From Magnolia sinica (Eukaryota; Streptophyta; Magnoliopsida; Magnoliales; Magnoliaceae): DNA of 64,000 bases. Each line of letters begins with the position of its first letter. The first letter of the stretch is position 1. The stretch covers positions 84,534,862 to 84,598,861 of the forward strand of contig NC_080584.1 of the NCBI RefSeq assembly GCF_029962835.1, written 5' to 3'. Below, in pieces: positions 32,712-44,640 of this stretch. The notes beneath the pieces were generated by a model. It worked only from the letters and a program-made list of their open reading frames with translations, ran no database searches and had not been told where the DNA came from. A program made the translations under genes and the position numbers.

Positions 32712-35145
32712 ATGATAGCATATGAAAGGAGATTATTTATGAAAAATTAGTCTAGGCTTATGGTAGTTTTAAAATTGATGACATTTTCGTGAATTCACTA
32801 ATGGAACTCCAACCTCCTAAACTTCCCTTGTTTAGGAGAGCAGATATCATATAAAAGACGGCAATTTTGGAAAGATAGGATCATTGTATGGGTGCAAATG
32901 GGTCAGGACAAAGGGCACCAAGACCCAACCCCTTTAAGAATCGGGTCAGAAATTTGGACCTAGAACCAACCCATTAAAATCCATGCCAGATTTAGGTTAG
33001 AACCAAGTAAAAAATAGCCAACTTAATCAGGCTTGAGTCTTCCTGGACCCTAACCTGGCCCATTTATCACACATATTGGGTATAGAAATTGCAATTAAGT
33101 TTTCATACAAATAATATTTCAAACCATTGTATTATTGTTGGTGGCTAACAATTTTGATGGTTAAAATGTAAAATACCGATCAATGAGTAAAATGAGATGA
33201 TTAAGCTAGATTTGCACCCAAGGTTCTAGATTTTAGACCCAGACCAATAAGTCATCAGGTCAGGTATGATGATCTGACAGATTTGCAGCCCTAATCATGG
33301 GGCTGTTGTTGCACTTCTCTGCATGCATTATTGGACGACTGGACCATTCCACGTGAAACCCAAACAAAGGACATGCATAAACATTGGCTGTTCACATGGA
33401 ACATGGGCACCTAAATGCATCCTGTCTTAACTGTGGGCCTCTTCGCAACTGATTGCAACTGAAAATCACACTGCACTTTTCCCATCTGATACGTGTTCCT
33501 GTTTAGAACACAGGATTAAATGGTATGAAATTAACACCATTATTGCACAATGATTGCATGTTTGGAAATACCATGGGTATTTTGATGGTCAATCCCATGG
33601 TTGGGATCGAAAAAACACGTGGACTGACCAAATGCTTTTCCCTCTCTTATCAAACATGCACAGTTCTAAGAGCAATGTTACAGGGATTTGCCATGCTATG
33701 GCACCATTTGTCCCCTCTGCCATCATTAAATGCGCTATCATAAATGACTGAGGCCAGGTACATGATCTGTGTAAAATCCAATCCATCCATCACTTGTGCC
33801 AGTTCAGGCTTAGGCTTGAGAAAATAACTTGGGCTATACAAAATTCAAGTGGGCCACATAAATGGAATAGTGCGGATAGAATTCGCATCATCAAAACCTC
33901 ATTGGGACCCACAAAAGTTGTAGATCAGGCTGATCTTTGATTCCACACACGCCTGATCTTTGATTCCACACACGCCCCCCCTTTCATCTAAGCTGTACTC
34001 CCCTTTTGAACAGATTGGACGCCATATAAACATAACACTGGACACTAGGGAAGGTTTCGATATTCCCCCTGTTTCTTATGGTGTGGCCTATTAGAGTTCT
34101 GGATTATGGAATCAGGGCCTAATTTGATGTAAAGTCCTAATATGATCTGGCACGTGTGATTGCTGGACTGGATATTTTACACACATTATAGTGGGCCCGA
34201 CATAGACCTATGTTATTCAAATTACCTCCATTGCATCTATTAGCACAGAAGAAGGCATGTGTCAAAAAAAAAAGAAGGGGGTTATAAAATAACCATAGCA
34301 GTAATCCAGTTCTAATTAACGGTTACAAAGTGCAACACCCCTGGAGGTAAACAGGTGAAACACACAACCATCTTGGTCTCTGGTGACTTTTGTGTCCCTG
34401 CTGAACCCGATACAACTTGGGAGAAATGGGAGTTGCATCAGTTTGAACCTACTACCTCCAACTTAGAAACAGATCGTAATACCCCATGCATTATTATTCA
34501 AGTTTAATTGATATGTAGATTGAATCTTGACATCTAACCTAGATATTCTTGAATTGAGTAGCAAATACAATCTATTTTGAAATTTTAGTCTTTGAAGGGA
34601 TATTTTTCTCAGATGACCAAAGCAACACTAATTGCAAATTCTAACCCACAGACTCAATCATTCGCCAATTCAACCATAAAAATAATTTAATAACCTTAGA
34701 TCTCGAAATCCATCCAGTCACATCATGTAGTGAGCCACTCCTCATCATGGTAATCTAACCATCGAATCATCACATCCGTTACACGACCACCCGACAAAGT
34801 GAGCCAATCACATTGTCCTTAAACCTTGCCTAAGTTCTTACCATTGAATCCCAATCTAATCACCACATCTTGAGATACTTCCATCTTAGTGCTCTTAGAG
34901 TATTTTAAACCTTACATGCTTTGAACTTCATAAGTTCACAAGTACTTGACCATTTGAGATTCCGTCCAACCACATCATCCATCCAACCTTGATTTAGTAT
35001 CTTATCCATTCTCTTGACCATTGGACCACTCAATCATAGTAAATCAACCAGTCATTCAATGTTGTCTAGTTGTCTGGTTCTAAAAGTTCACATAGGTTTA
35101 CTAAGGTTTAAACAAAGACTATAAAAGATAAAATACATTACATAC
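32712..35145. other. Intergenic; decayed repeats
   Basis: Around 32880-33290 is low-complexity 'gggtcagg' / 'acccaacccc' DNA. A 19-bp tandem duplication ('tgatctttgattccacaca') lies at 33941-33975. GGGCCCAC-type fragments occur at 33840-33930 and 34080-34210. From 34640 to 35100 the strand is a C/A-rich string of short 'accatcgaatca' phrases. No gene found, nor the missing exons of the S14 fragment that follows. Confidence 0.45.
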
Positions 35146-35398
35146 CAGTGACACGAACCAATGTTTCTCTCCCAGACAAGTCAGTCACATGCTGCAATGA
35201 AACCGAAAGTTATCAGTGACTGAGACTGGGAATGAGGTGAAAAGAAGAAGAAGAAGAAGAAGGGGATAGCACACTCACAGTGAAAGTATCATTGAATGAG
35301 GCATAAACATGGGCTACACCAAAAACATTCTCCCCTTCTCGTACAGTTGGTCCGAGTGTGACATTTTCCTCCTTGGGTTCCCTGGTCTTTCTTCTGGC
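35146..35398 (-). pseudogene. RPS14: Ribosomal protein S14 (uS11) gene fragment, two exons
   Basis: Minus-strand exons are 35279-35398 ([40 protein letters not shown]; 40 codons) and 35146-35191 (HVTDLSGRETLVRVTG), with a TTTTCTACAG acceptor, GTGAGT and GTATGT donors and a GCAG acceptor. This is the N-terminal third of cytosolic uS11 of the 40S subunit, normally about 150 aa. In plant genes the start codon sits on a preceding tiny exon, consistent with entry directly after an acceptor. Downstream exons (GGMKVKADRDESSPYAAM onward) were not found anywhere to the left. The frame is intact as far as it goes, so capture or truncation looks recent, but it cannot make S14. A GAA/TTC trinucleotide run lies in the intron. 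Confidence 0.87.
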
Positions 35399-36339
35399 CT
35401 GTAGAAAACCCCACCATGATTGTTTTTTTTTTTTTCCAAAAAAGATATTAAAATGAGCCATGGAAGATGGGAAACAAAAGGTCTAAAAAGGTAATCACAG
35501 TACTCCAGGCTTCCACTAACTTTCAACTACCAGCCCAAAAATGAATCCTTCAAAGTTCATTTTTTCATGGAAAGAATTATAAACATAGGATTACTTGCAC
35601 TGACATGATAATACACCATGATGATACAAAATCTATAAAAACAAAAGAATGCATCAAAGGCACTATTGCGATTGACAAAAGAAAATTTTCGATATTATAT
35701 AAAAAAAAAAGGTGCTTGCAGAAAGTATAACTCTCAATAATCAGCCAGCACCCAATTTGTTAATTATATATAGAATTCAAAAGAACAACTCAACAAGGGA
35801 AGAAAAGGATTGTGATGAAAAGAAGGGAAAATTCCTGAAGTGCCTGCATCGAGTGCTTTGCAATCCCAAGTCCCCAACACCTTCTCTGATCCCAAACAAA
35901 AGACTATCAACCCAAGTTTTTAAAATAGCTTCATAACTCAGACACGGATATGTGTCAGTCACAGATATCAATGGTGGACGGTATAAAAGATGTAACCTAT
36001 ATAAATACAAATCACAACAGGATAAGTTGTAGAAATACTTATCGAGATAGAACACTAGAATTCTGTAAACAGTGTAAATATTGCCATAAGCATAACAAAA
36101 ATGACACCAAAGGCACTGACAACAACATAGAACATAGTGTGGATAAACAGATGACAAGTTACCAGCTACTGATGCATCATGATGCAACCATTCCATACAA
36201 GATTCCATGATCTAATCCAGATCATTGACTTGACCAGCCTCACCATGGACAACAGATGACCAGCACCACCAAATCCTCTGAATCAGAAGATCTTCCCATC
36301 CAATGTTAAGCATTTTTATTTATTTATTTATTTATAACT
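35399..36339. other. Intergenic, nothing recognised
   Basis: Includes a T run at 35427-35437. A 143-aa minus frame (35777-36208) is Cys/Tyr-rich with no domain and is probably chance. A first exon of the S14 fragment could lie here but cannot be identified. Confidence 0.4.
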
Positions 36340-36670
36340 AACCTTAGCTGTTTCTTCCTTTTTCACTAATCCATTGGACAAATTGAATGCCTAGCATCTT
36401 TTAGCATGATGGATTGAATCAACTGATGTCTTTAGGACCTGATCAATAGGTAGGATGTCAAATAAACATTACAGTGGGACCTAGGAGGTTTTTAACCTTG
36501 GACATTCAATCACTTACTGTTTTCCCATGGTGTATTACACTTAATTAAGATTGAGATCTGCCTCATTTTTTAAATCAAGTATTAAAATAATCTTAAAAAA
36601 TAAATGGATGGTATGGATAAAATATATGAAACATATATGAAACATGGTAAGGCCCATTGAGCATCAACTT
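36340..36670. mobile_element. GGGCCCAC-family right-half fragment
   Basis: Family motifs 'gatgtcaaataaacattaca', 'gatggtatggataaaatata' and 'catggtaaggcccattgagc' are in family order. The left arm is missing. Non-coding. Confidence 0.5.
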
Positions 36671-36724
36671 GTGATTTGGCTATTGGCCAATGTCACTAGC
36701 CAAACTGAAGTAGATCCAACCAGG

Positions 36725-37165
36725 TGGGTGGGATCCCTGATTGTAGAGCCCATCATGATGTATTTACCTCACATCCAAGCCGTCCATCCATATTGAAAGC
36801 TCATTTAGGCATGATCCAAAAAATGAATAAGATCCAAATCTCAAGTGAACCATAGCATGGGAAATACTAGTAATTGCCTATTAAAAACTTCTTATGGGCC
36901 ACAATTTTTTTTGGATTAAGATGATACTTGTGTGCTCTTTTCATCAAAGTCTTTGTAACCTTATCAACAGGTTGGATGGTAAATAAATATTCCAATGAAC
37001 CCCATGAGGTTTTTAATGGTGAGGATTCAGACTGTGGTGTGGTTCACTTGAGATTTAGATTTGCTTCATTTTTTGGATCACACCCAAAAATGAGATTTCA
37101 ATATAGATGGTGTGGATGTAAGGAAAGTATATTAAGATGGCCCCCACAGTCAGGAATCCTAAATT
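36725..37165. mobile_element. GGGCCCAC-family element, full-length type
   Basis: Left end 'atccctgattgtagagccca', 'tcatgatgtatttacctcac'; right end inverted, 'ggtgtggatgtaaggaaagt', 'gcccccacagtcaggaatcc'. About 440 bp. The 134-aa frame crossing its right half is an artefact of this repeat. Confidence 0.65.
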
Positions 37166-38742
37166 GTGCATGTTCCACTCTGACGCAAAAGAGAAAAAAA
37201 AATAATGAGGAGAAAACAAAGAAAAATAAACAAGGGCTAGCGCTTACTTTGTTGGAGCTGAGAGAGACGTTTAGATATCCATCTCCCAAATTCAAAAGGG
37301 ATTGCCGTTGCTTGCAACGAAGTAACATGTGACTTTGTTACCTATAACATTTCTCCCCCAAACACATAATTATTACATTTCTTGAAATCTTACTTTGTTA
37401 CCTATTTCTGCCCCAAATACAAACCGTAACTTTCTTACGTTTTACAGAATCTATACACATCCAAACGGCTCCTTAAAGTGAAATATAAAATGAGAGAGAG
37501 AATCACATAGAAGATCCCAGCCATACTTTGGAATACGGTGGGGATTTCATGATGGTGGGGTCTATCGAGTTTTAGCTGGAAAGGGACAGAGCTACAACAA
37601 TGGGAGAGTTGGAATTGATGATGGTTTTGTTGGATCTGTTTTGCATGGGATTTTGTTACCATCAGGGGCAGTTTGCAGGATGAATAGATTTTTTTACCTT
37701 AATCCCTCAGATAATCTTAACTGTGCGCTTTTTGTTGTGGATGTTTAGGAAGATCTGCACGCTGAATCATGGCCTCCACATGTATCAGAAAATTGACTTT
37801 TAAAGGCATCCATCCTTGGGATTGTACAAGGGAGCAGACAGTGGCTTGTAATATAAAAGAGATGCATGTAGGCATTCTACGGTATTTGGGCCTAAATGTT
37901 GTGAAGTGAACTCCTAGTTTTCAATTTGCACGAGTAGGACCTGTGGTTCATTGATCCAAATAGTTCATATGATAGGCACATCCATCCATCACCAATGGAC
38001 CAAAATTCCTTTTTTCCATCAAGTGATTTCATATATTAATATTTGGGTAAGATCCTGTTAAGGATTCACCACCATTTCAGAAATGGTGGCGACACTTGGC
38101 CTGACTGGGCCCTACGATGTTGGATGTGTGACATCTATTCCATCCATAGAGCAAAAATCCTTGTGTTCACCAATCCGCCCAATAGAATATTCAGATGGGT
38201 AAATTCTGTCTAAAATCTGGAAGGTCATGAGGTGCGGCCCACTTGAATTTAGGATAAGGCTGGTTTTTATGAAAAGGTTGGATGAAAGAGTCACCATGGT
38301 GTACATTATCTCCATCCCCGGTATAATCAATCTTTACACCATCATCCATCTCAATGGATTGAATTGAAATTTCATCAGTTCTATGGGACCTGAGCGCTCT
38401 TCAACTACTTCGGTTGTAGGGACCTTTTTCCAAGCATGTTCATCATCTACAGATGGGGCTAGCATTCGACAAAAAACGTAGTAAGAATATATATCACAAT
38501 CAAATGGAACACATAAAGGTGCATTTGGATTTTGATAAACATGTCAGCTCATTGCCACCCCTAAAAGAAGGGACCGCACTCAGAGATGCATGGGTCTCTC
38601 TGCACGTGAACAACTATAGAGTGTGAGCTCTTTTACCTCACGTGTGCATGGAGATTAGCATTTTCCAGAGATAAGAACCAAAGCAAACAGTGAAGCTTCT
38701 ACGTCAAACATGTCATTGCATTTTAAAGGTGAGATGGCTTAC
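37166..38742. other. Intergenic; GGGCCCAC-type fragments
   Basis: A diverged fragment of the family lies around 38100-38330 ('gtgcggcccacttgaattta', 'caccatggtgtacattatct'). No gene identified. Confidence 0.4.
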
Positions 38743-38975
38743 CTTCATTCAAAATTTCACTACTCTGATACTGTATGGTAGATGTTCCAAGAGGAATAGA
38801 TCTCCCTTCTTCAAGATCCTCATCTTGGTTCTTTCTCTTATTTGTATTGGTCCTCTCGTGCAATACAAACTTGTCGCCCTCCCACACGCATTCTAAGGTA
38901 AGAAAATCTCCACTTGGGGGATGGTATTCGCAACTTGAAATGTTGTATCGAGTGTAGTCAACCATGCTCATAAAC
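38743..38975 (-). other. Exon-like minus-strand frame, unidentified
   Basis: About 75 codons are open and close at a good donor (AATGAAG|GTAAGCC at 38742). Readable parts are DYTRYNISSCEYHPPSGDFL, LECVWEGDKFVLHER, NKRKNQDEDLEEG and TIQYQSSEILNEG. Composition looks like real protein, but I recall no family. A T/A homopolymer stretch (38984-39013) sits where an acceptor would be. It could be a host-gene fragment or an exon of an unrecognised gene. Confidence 0.3.
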
Positions 38976-39076
38976 TTTGTAAAGTGTTTTTTTTTTTTAA
39001 AAAAAAAAAAAACCTGAAATGACTAAGCAAATCTGGCCCGCATCATCCAACCCACAAGGAAACCTAGCAGTAAAAC

Positions 39077-39421
39077 GTAAGCTTTGCTAAGCCCACATGC
39101 ACATGCAGTAAAGCTCATGTACACACCACACATGTGCCAGCATGGCATGCTAGATCTGAGATCCAATCCACCCATCAGAACAGCACCAATATATGATCCA
39201 TTAGCCAAGTGGGCCACAGTTTGCAAAACAAATGTACACCTCTGAAAAAACTTGTTGAAGTTTTGTAACCCATCCACCTGTTTCCAATATTGGGCCCCAC
39301 TTGCAGATTGGACCAGAGGAAATGTGTACCAGGTCAGACCAAGGTGACTGATGGATTAGATGTCACATGTGCAGTGTGTACGTGAGCTTTATAGCACACG
39401 CATGTGCGCTTAGCAAAGGTC
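39077..39421. mobile_element. Inverted-repeat element with probable 7-8-bp target duplication
   Basis: Left end GTAAGCTTTGCTAAGCCCAC continuing 'agctcatgtacacaccaca'. The right end is the inverted match (GACCTTTGCTAAGCGCACAT, 'agctcacgtacacactgca'). GTAAAAC lies on both sides (39070-39076 and 39422-39428), suggesting a hAT-like element. About 345 bp, non-coding. A related fragment starts near 40292. Confidence 0.65.
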
Positions 39422-39428
39422 GTAAAAC

Positions 39429-40717
39429 ATTAACAGCTAAATTACACAATGTTTGATCGACCACCTACTCAGCTCAATAAACTGTAAATGTGGGGCCCAG
39501 AATTTATTGTGGAGTTCTTTGATTTTAGGCGTATACCACAAAAGTGTCCACCATCTGATGACCCTCACTCTCCGATTTGTACCTAATCGAAATGTAGCCT
39601 GCTGGTTGTAATTGCCCATTTTCATCAAACAGATAGGATCATCTGATATGTGAGATTTTGAGGCATGCCCATGAAGTAATGGGGCCCACCAGATCAACAG
39701 CTTAGGATACCAAAAAAGCTGCCCCAACTATACCAATGATGGGTCAAACTGTCAAACAAGAACCATTTCTTTTGACCAGATATTACAAAGCATGATCGAC
39801 TGACTCAAGCATACCTCAATTCCACCCGTGTGAGTTTTACAGATTGCTCCTTTTGAGAGAGGGATGAAACCAAGTTGAACACAGAAACAACATCGAGCAA
39901 CATCCGTTGAAGAATGAAACAGTAAACCAGTTTAAGTAATCAATAAGGAATGAAGGTAAGTTTGAAATATCACACACAAGATCTGGTTCACGTGTAAAAA
40001 TGAGAAGACAATGTCCATATCACAGCAATCTTTTGCGCTCCATCACAGTGGTTTCAGATCGAAAAGACAAAACATCTGCTACAACCTCATAAAATAGCCA
40101 TGGAGTAATCTAAAATACATGAATAGCTACTGAGTAAAGTAGGCCAAGGGTCATGTTTCAACCTCTAAGTCATGGTGGAGATTGAAGGTTAGACAAAAGA
40201 CACAGCGCTAGTTCTGGAAACTTGTCAATAAGCGAGAAAATTACTAGAAAATCATTCAGTTATCTAACTTAAGGAAGAACATGATGGGGAGTTCTGCTAA
40301 GCCCCCACATACCAGCCCAGGAAGGCGGATGTGCCAACACGTGGAACATGTGCAAGATCCAAGCCATTCATCAGGCAGACCCCACTTTGTAGATGCACTG
40401 GCAAGAAAACCGGATCAGTTCCCTCCTCAGTTGGGCACAACATCTGGCCACCTGATGAGTGAACTGGCCAGACTTATGGGCCGGGCATCTAAATGGAGCC
40501 TACTTGTGAGTGGCTGGGAACTCGCACAGGTGGCACATTTTAGCATGCCCACTTCCATGTGGAATAGTGTGAGAACTTGGCAAAACTATATAGCGATGGA
40601 TGTAAAAGCTACAGATCAAGTCAATGTTTTCAGGATTCTAGATATTCCTAATGCTCACAGACCCAATCCCTTGTTTTAAAATGAAAGTTTACGTTTTAAG
40701 TTTTAAAAATAAGTGTA
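39429..40717. other. Intergenic; repeat fragments
   Basis: Includes GGGCCC-type sequence (39490-39690) and a fragment related to the 39077-39421 element (about 40292-40570). The 132-aa frame at 40281-40679 runs through this repeat and shows no domain. Confidence 0.45.
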
Positions 40718-40800
40718 GTGTGTGTGAACCGGTAGAGACTGCAGTGTGTGTGTGTGATCCAGGGTTCAATCCCTGATAGTGTTATCTTTCAAAAAAGAAA
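40718..40800 (+). mobile_element. tRNA-derived SINE-like fragment with A-rich tail
   Basis: Contains 'gtgaaccggtagagactgc', a short TG run, then 'gatccagggttcaatccctg' (B-box-like), and runs into 'tctttcaaaaaagaaa'. Partner of 31555-31622. No intact cloverleaf. Confidence 0.5.
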
Positions 40801-41460
40801 AATGTTTAAATTCTAAAAAAGGGGGGGAAAACCTGTAGTTAGTTTTAATACTACAAGTCTACGAAAGGATCAACAATGTGGAGATGGAAGAAGAATCTCA
40901 CAACAATTGTATCACGTTTGCTCTGGCTTCTATTTCTGTGTTGATGTAATGCAAAGTCGTGTAGCAAATTTCAAGTTTGTACATTGAATTCAGAAGACCA
41001 TTCATTGTCTTTTCCTAGCATGTCAATTTTTCTCTTTCACGTGTTGCCTCTTTGATGAATTTACTAGTCGGAATTTTGGCCAGGAAATTTGAATATTTCT
41101 CCCTTCTTAATGAATATTCTGGATAGCATACATGTGTGACGTGTTCTCACATGTTCTTCTTAGCCCTAAGTTTGGAAAAGTCGAGCAAATGAATTGTAGA
41201 TCCCAACCATTGATCTAACCTAGCCCTTGTAACTTTGGCATGCAACTAGATGGTTAAGACAATGCAACATTGGTCCAAATCCAATGAAATAAAAGGATAG
41301 ATTAATGATACCTAGTGATTGATGAATGGGTTTGAATGTCCTGGTGATTCATCACTAGTCTTTCCATTGGGATGTGGACCATTGTTGTATTTCTCTTCTT
41401 ATAAGACTATCTCTTGGCCATGAATGGAAAGGCGAAGATTTCAGCTGATATTTATGCGCC

Positions 41461-41463
<3 letters not shown>

Positions 41464-41490
<27 letters not shown>
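41464..41490. repeat. (AG)n microsatellite
   Basis: About 13 AG units. Confidence 0.9.
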
Positions 41491-41493
<3 letters not shown>

Positions 41494-44400
41494 ATGTATG
41501 ATTAAAATACGATATGTTTGATTAAATAGGATATTTAGGCCATTTAATGAATTTTCTCTGTTTAATCTTTACCCAAGTGTATAAAGAAAGTATTATAATA
41601 TTCTGACGGTATAACTGTAATTACATACTAATAGGTAACTGTAGTTACGCCATAGATATAGGTACTGTAATTTTCACAATAAGTAGCCAAGAAAAGGAAA
41701 TGTCACATTTGAGGAAAACTGTAGAAAAGGAAAAGGTTTCCATTTCTTTAGGTTTGATAGTGGAAAAGGATATGCCCTTCATAGAGGAAACCTGCGAAAT
41801 CAATTTCCTCAATCCTCCTGTCCATCACAAAAGAGAAACCATCACATATGAGAAAATCGATTTCATTTGCTCAGTTACTTTTGATTTCCACCAATCCAAA
41901 TAGCCTCAAGGAAATGTACAAAATTTAGCCCAAATTGCAGGTGCTTTTATTTGGTCATGCATTCCATATAGGTGGGGACCTACACTTCTGTCATGACATC
42001 TGAGAGAAGTGGAAAAGCAAACGAAAATGACAGATATCGTTGCAAGACATAAAAATGGTGAAGCAATATTCAAAAAGGATCCTGCTGTCTTGGACAGAAA
42101 ATGGTAGAATTATGGGATCCTGATGCAAGAGGACGTGTATAGTGTCCCAATACACGCAATCTGTACAACTGAGGTCCATGGTTCAGTCATTGAGACCGTT
42201 GACCTAATGGGCACAACCATGGATTAACCACATCCCATAAATTTTCAAAGGGGATGATCATAAAAATTTGCAGTGGCACATAAGAAAAGAATCTTCCAAT
42301 TTTAGAGACTTATGGGGCATCCCCATTACCTGTGTGGCTCTTCATACGACAGTCTGGATGATCAACACATGGGCCCCACTTGTATGATCGGGTGCACCAA
42401 GACACACTTCCCGATGCATCAGACACCCATAATTCCTCCGGAAATATAGTAGAAACAAACATGGCATATCATGATGTGTACTGATAATGAGCATAAATTA
42501 CATGAATTTCTTCAAATATGTTTTTCTTCATCTGAAATTAGATTGATAATAAAATAACATAAGTGTTTTGGACAAAATACCAAGCTGAGTAAAGGCCTCT
42601 GTTTGATTTTACATCTTTTATGCATAAGGAATAAAAATATTAAATCAAAAGAAACTTTCTTCTAAATCTCCCCAGGGAAAAGCCAGAAATGTGCCACAGC
42701 TTTCCATATCTAGTCAGGTCCTTTCAGTTTTCAGCAGAAAATGCCATGACCTACGTGAGAAGGAAAAATTATACATTTCAAATGGCAAAGAAAGGATACA
42801 TCGCCGCCCAACATGGGTTCGACCATCTGCAATAGAGGGAGGTAATGTTAGCTTCCTGAGAAGTTGTTGATAATAACAGAATGGAAGAGTCCAACAGGAG
42901 GTCCTAAGGAGAAAAACAATTGGTTTTGACCAATGCATTATAGGTAAAATGGTATGGAACAGTGTGCACCAAGAGTCTGTGAACATGTATCTTGAACTAT
43001 TAACAGGAAACCCATACTTATTTCAAAACCAGAATATTCAAAATGTGTTATTCCCTTATTTTGGGAAGTGGGTGGAGAACCAACACTCAGTTCAACTGTG
43101 AACAGAAGGAGAGCCCATGCATATACAAAATAGAAAAATGCTCCAGTGCTCTCAGAGCACTGAGTTATGATGATTATGGTTGCATCAGTTCACTTAAGAC
43201 GGTTCAATTGACCGATCTGAACTGCCTTTGGAACACATTTTCATGGGCTGCCATGCAAAATTCTCACTGATCGGATGATCCAATCCATCTTTAATTGGCC
43301 CTCTCATCTATAGCCATATTTTCCCAAGCCATGGATGGGATTGTTACAATTGCCTAGCAATGGTGGTTCTTTAGAATCATAGGCAATCAATGATGGTCCC
43401 TAACAAATGTATCATGTTCTTCTTTAGACCTATTTTTATGTAAATGATCTTGAATGTATTTAGGGTCAATGATCAAATGGTTAATATATATGGATATGCG
43501 TGGTCTCTCCAGTCCACAGCCATCTCACTCAACTTGAATAGTCATCGGTAACTTCTTTTCTTTATTTACTTTTATATGCCAATTGTAACTGCATTCATAT
43601 TAATAAAATCTACATTCAGCCTTTAAATTCGAATTTTATAAACCTCACATTTGTTGGCCCTGGCTGATGTGTACTGAGGAGATCCAAGCGTCCATCTCAT
43701 TACTTGAATGAGCGATGCCATCTGCGACCCATTATTTCTAACATTCTCCCACTCATGGGGTACTCATGGTATTGTCGGCTAGTTCACCAGTTAAAGGTTT
43801 GGGTGATGGATGATGCAGACCTCATTGCATCCTGCAATTTGAAAGCATGGTGTATGATAAAAGGTAGGTGAAGATGTATGCGTACATGCATGCATGTGAA
43901 CAATAGACAGAACAAAATGAGCAAAGAGCCTCTTGTATTTACCCATATACAAGCATACGACAAAGGACAAAATCAGGGAGCACGGATGTCATGTGGAACA
44001 TCCCGCTGAGCCCCAAACGTCGAATTGTAGGTTAAGCTTATCATATTAACATCTGTAGTTGATCCAGCCTCGTGCAGAAAATATATATCACATCAAAGAC
44101 AAAAGCACCGAGCTCCAGTTGTTAACAGGCATTTATAAAATAAAAAAGCCCATGCTAAGCATTGAGAGAGGGAATTTAACATTGTACCCTCAAAGTGAGT
44201 GCTAATAGAGAATGTGTGGATTCAAACTGCTGTTGTGCAGCAGTAGTGTGTTCATCATCCATCCTCATTTCAGATTATTCAACAATCACAAGAAAACATT
44301 CCAAACTTGTGTATTAAAACGCATCCACATTTCCAGAACAGATTATTCAACAATCTGCAGATTAAGTCATGAATTTTTAAATGGTGCTGCCCCAGCCAAA

Positions 44401-44640
44401 CTCCCCATCCTAAAGACACCTATCTTTTAATAGACATGCCCGCCCCAGCCAAACTCCCCACTGACAATGCATTCTGCCTAGCTCAGCCTGTGGAGGCTGG
44501 CCTTGGTACTAATGACTGGCATTGTAATATGATGCCTACAAAATCACATGCAGCAATAGCATTGACAATGCATCAGATGCAAACTCCCCTTCAAAGAATA
44601 AATGGTAAAAAATGGTATTATAATAAAATTGAACACCCTA
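41491..44640. other. Intergenic 3' of the PPR gene; nothing firmly recognised
   Basis: Short frames on both strands carry no domain. A minus-strand stretch near 42755-42830 follows a plausible acceptor (CTCTATTGCAG) and another near 42090-42180 is open, but neither gives a recognisable protein. The segment 44380-44465 has a 20-bp local duplication ('gccccagccaaactcccca'). Confidence 0.4.

Noticed and set aside
35777-36208. 143-aa minus-strand frame
   Set aside because: Cys/Tyr-rich random-looking translation, no family, no splice support.
36928-37332. 134-aa plus-strand frame
   Set aside because: Overlaps the right half of a GGGCCCAC-family element.
38101-38360. Minus-strand coding stretch (DDGVKIDYTGDGDNVHHG)
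   Set aside because: Coincides with a diverged GGGCCCAC-type repeat; likely chance.
40281-40679. 132-aa plus-strand frame
   Set aside because: Runs through an inverted-repeat element related to 39077-39421.
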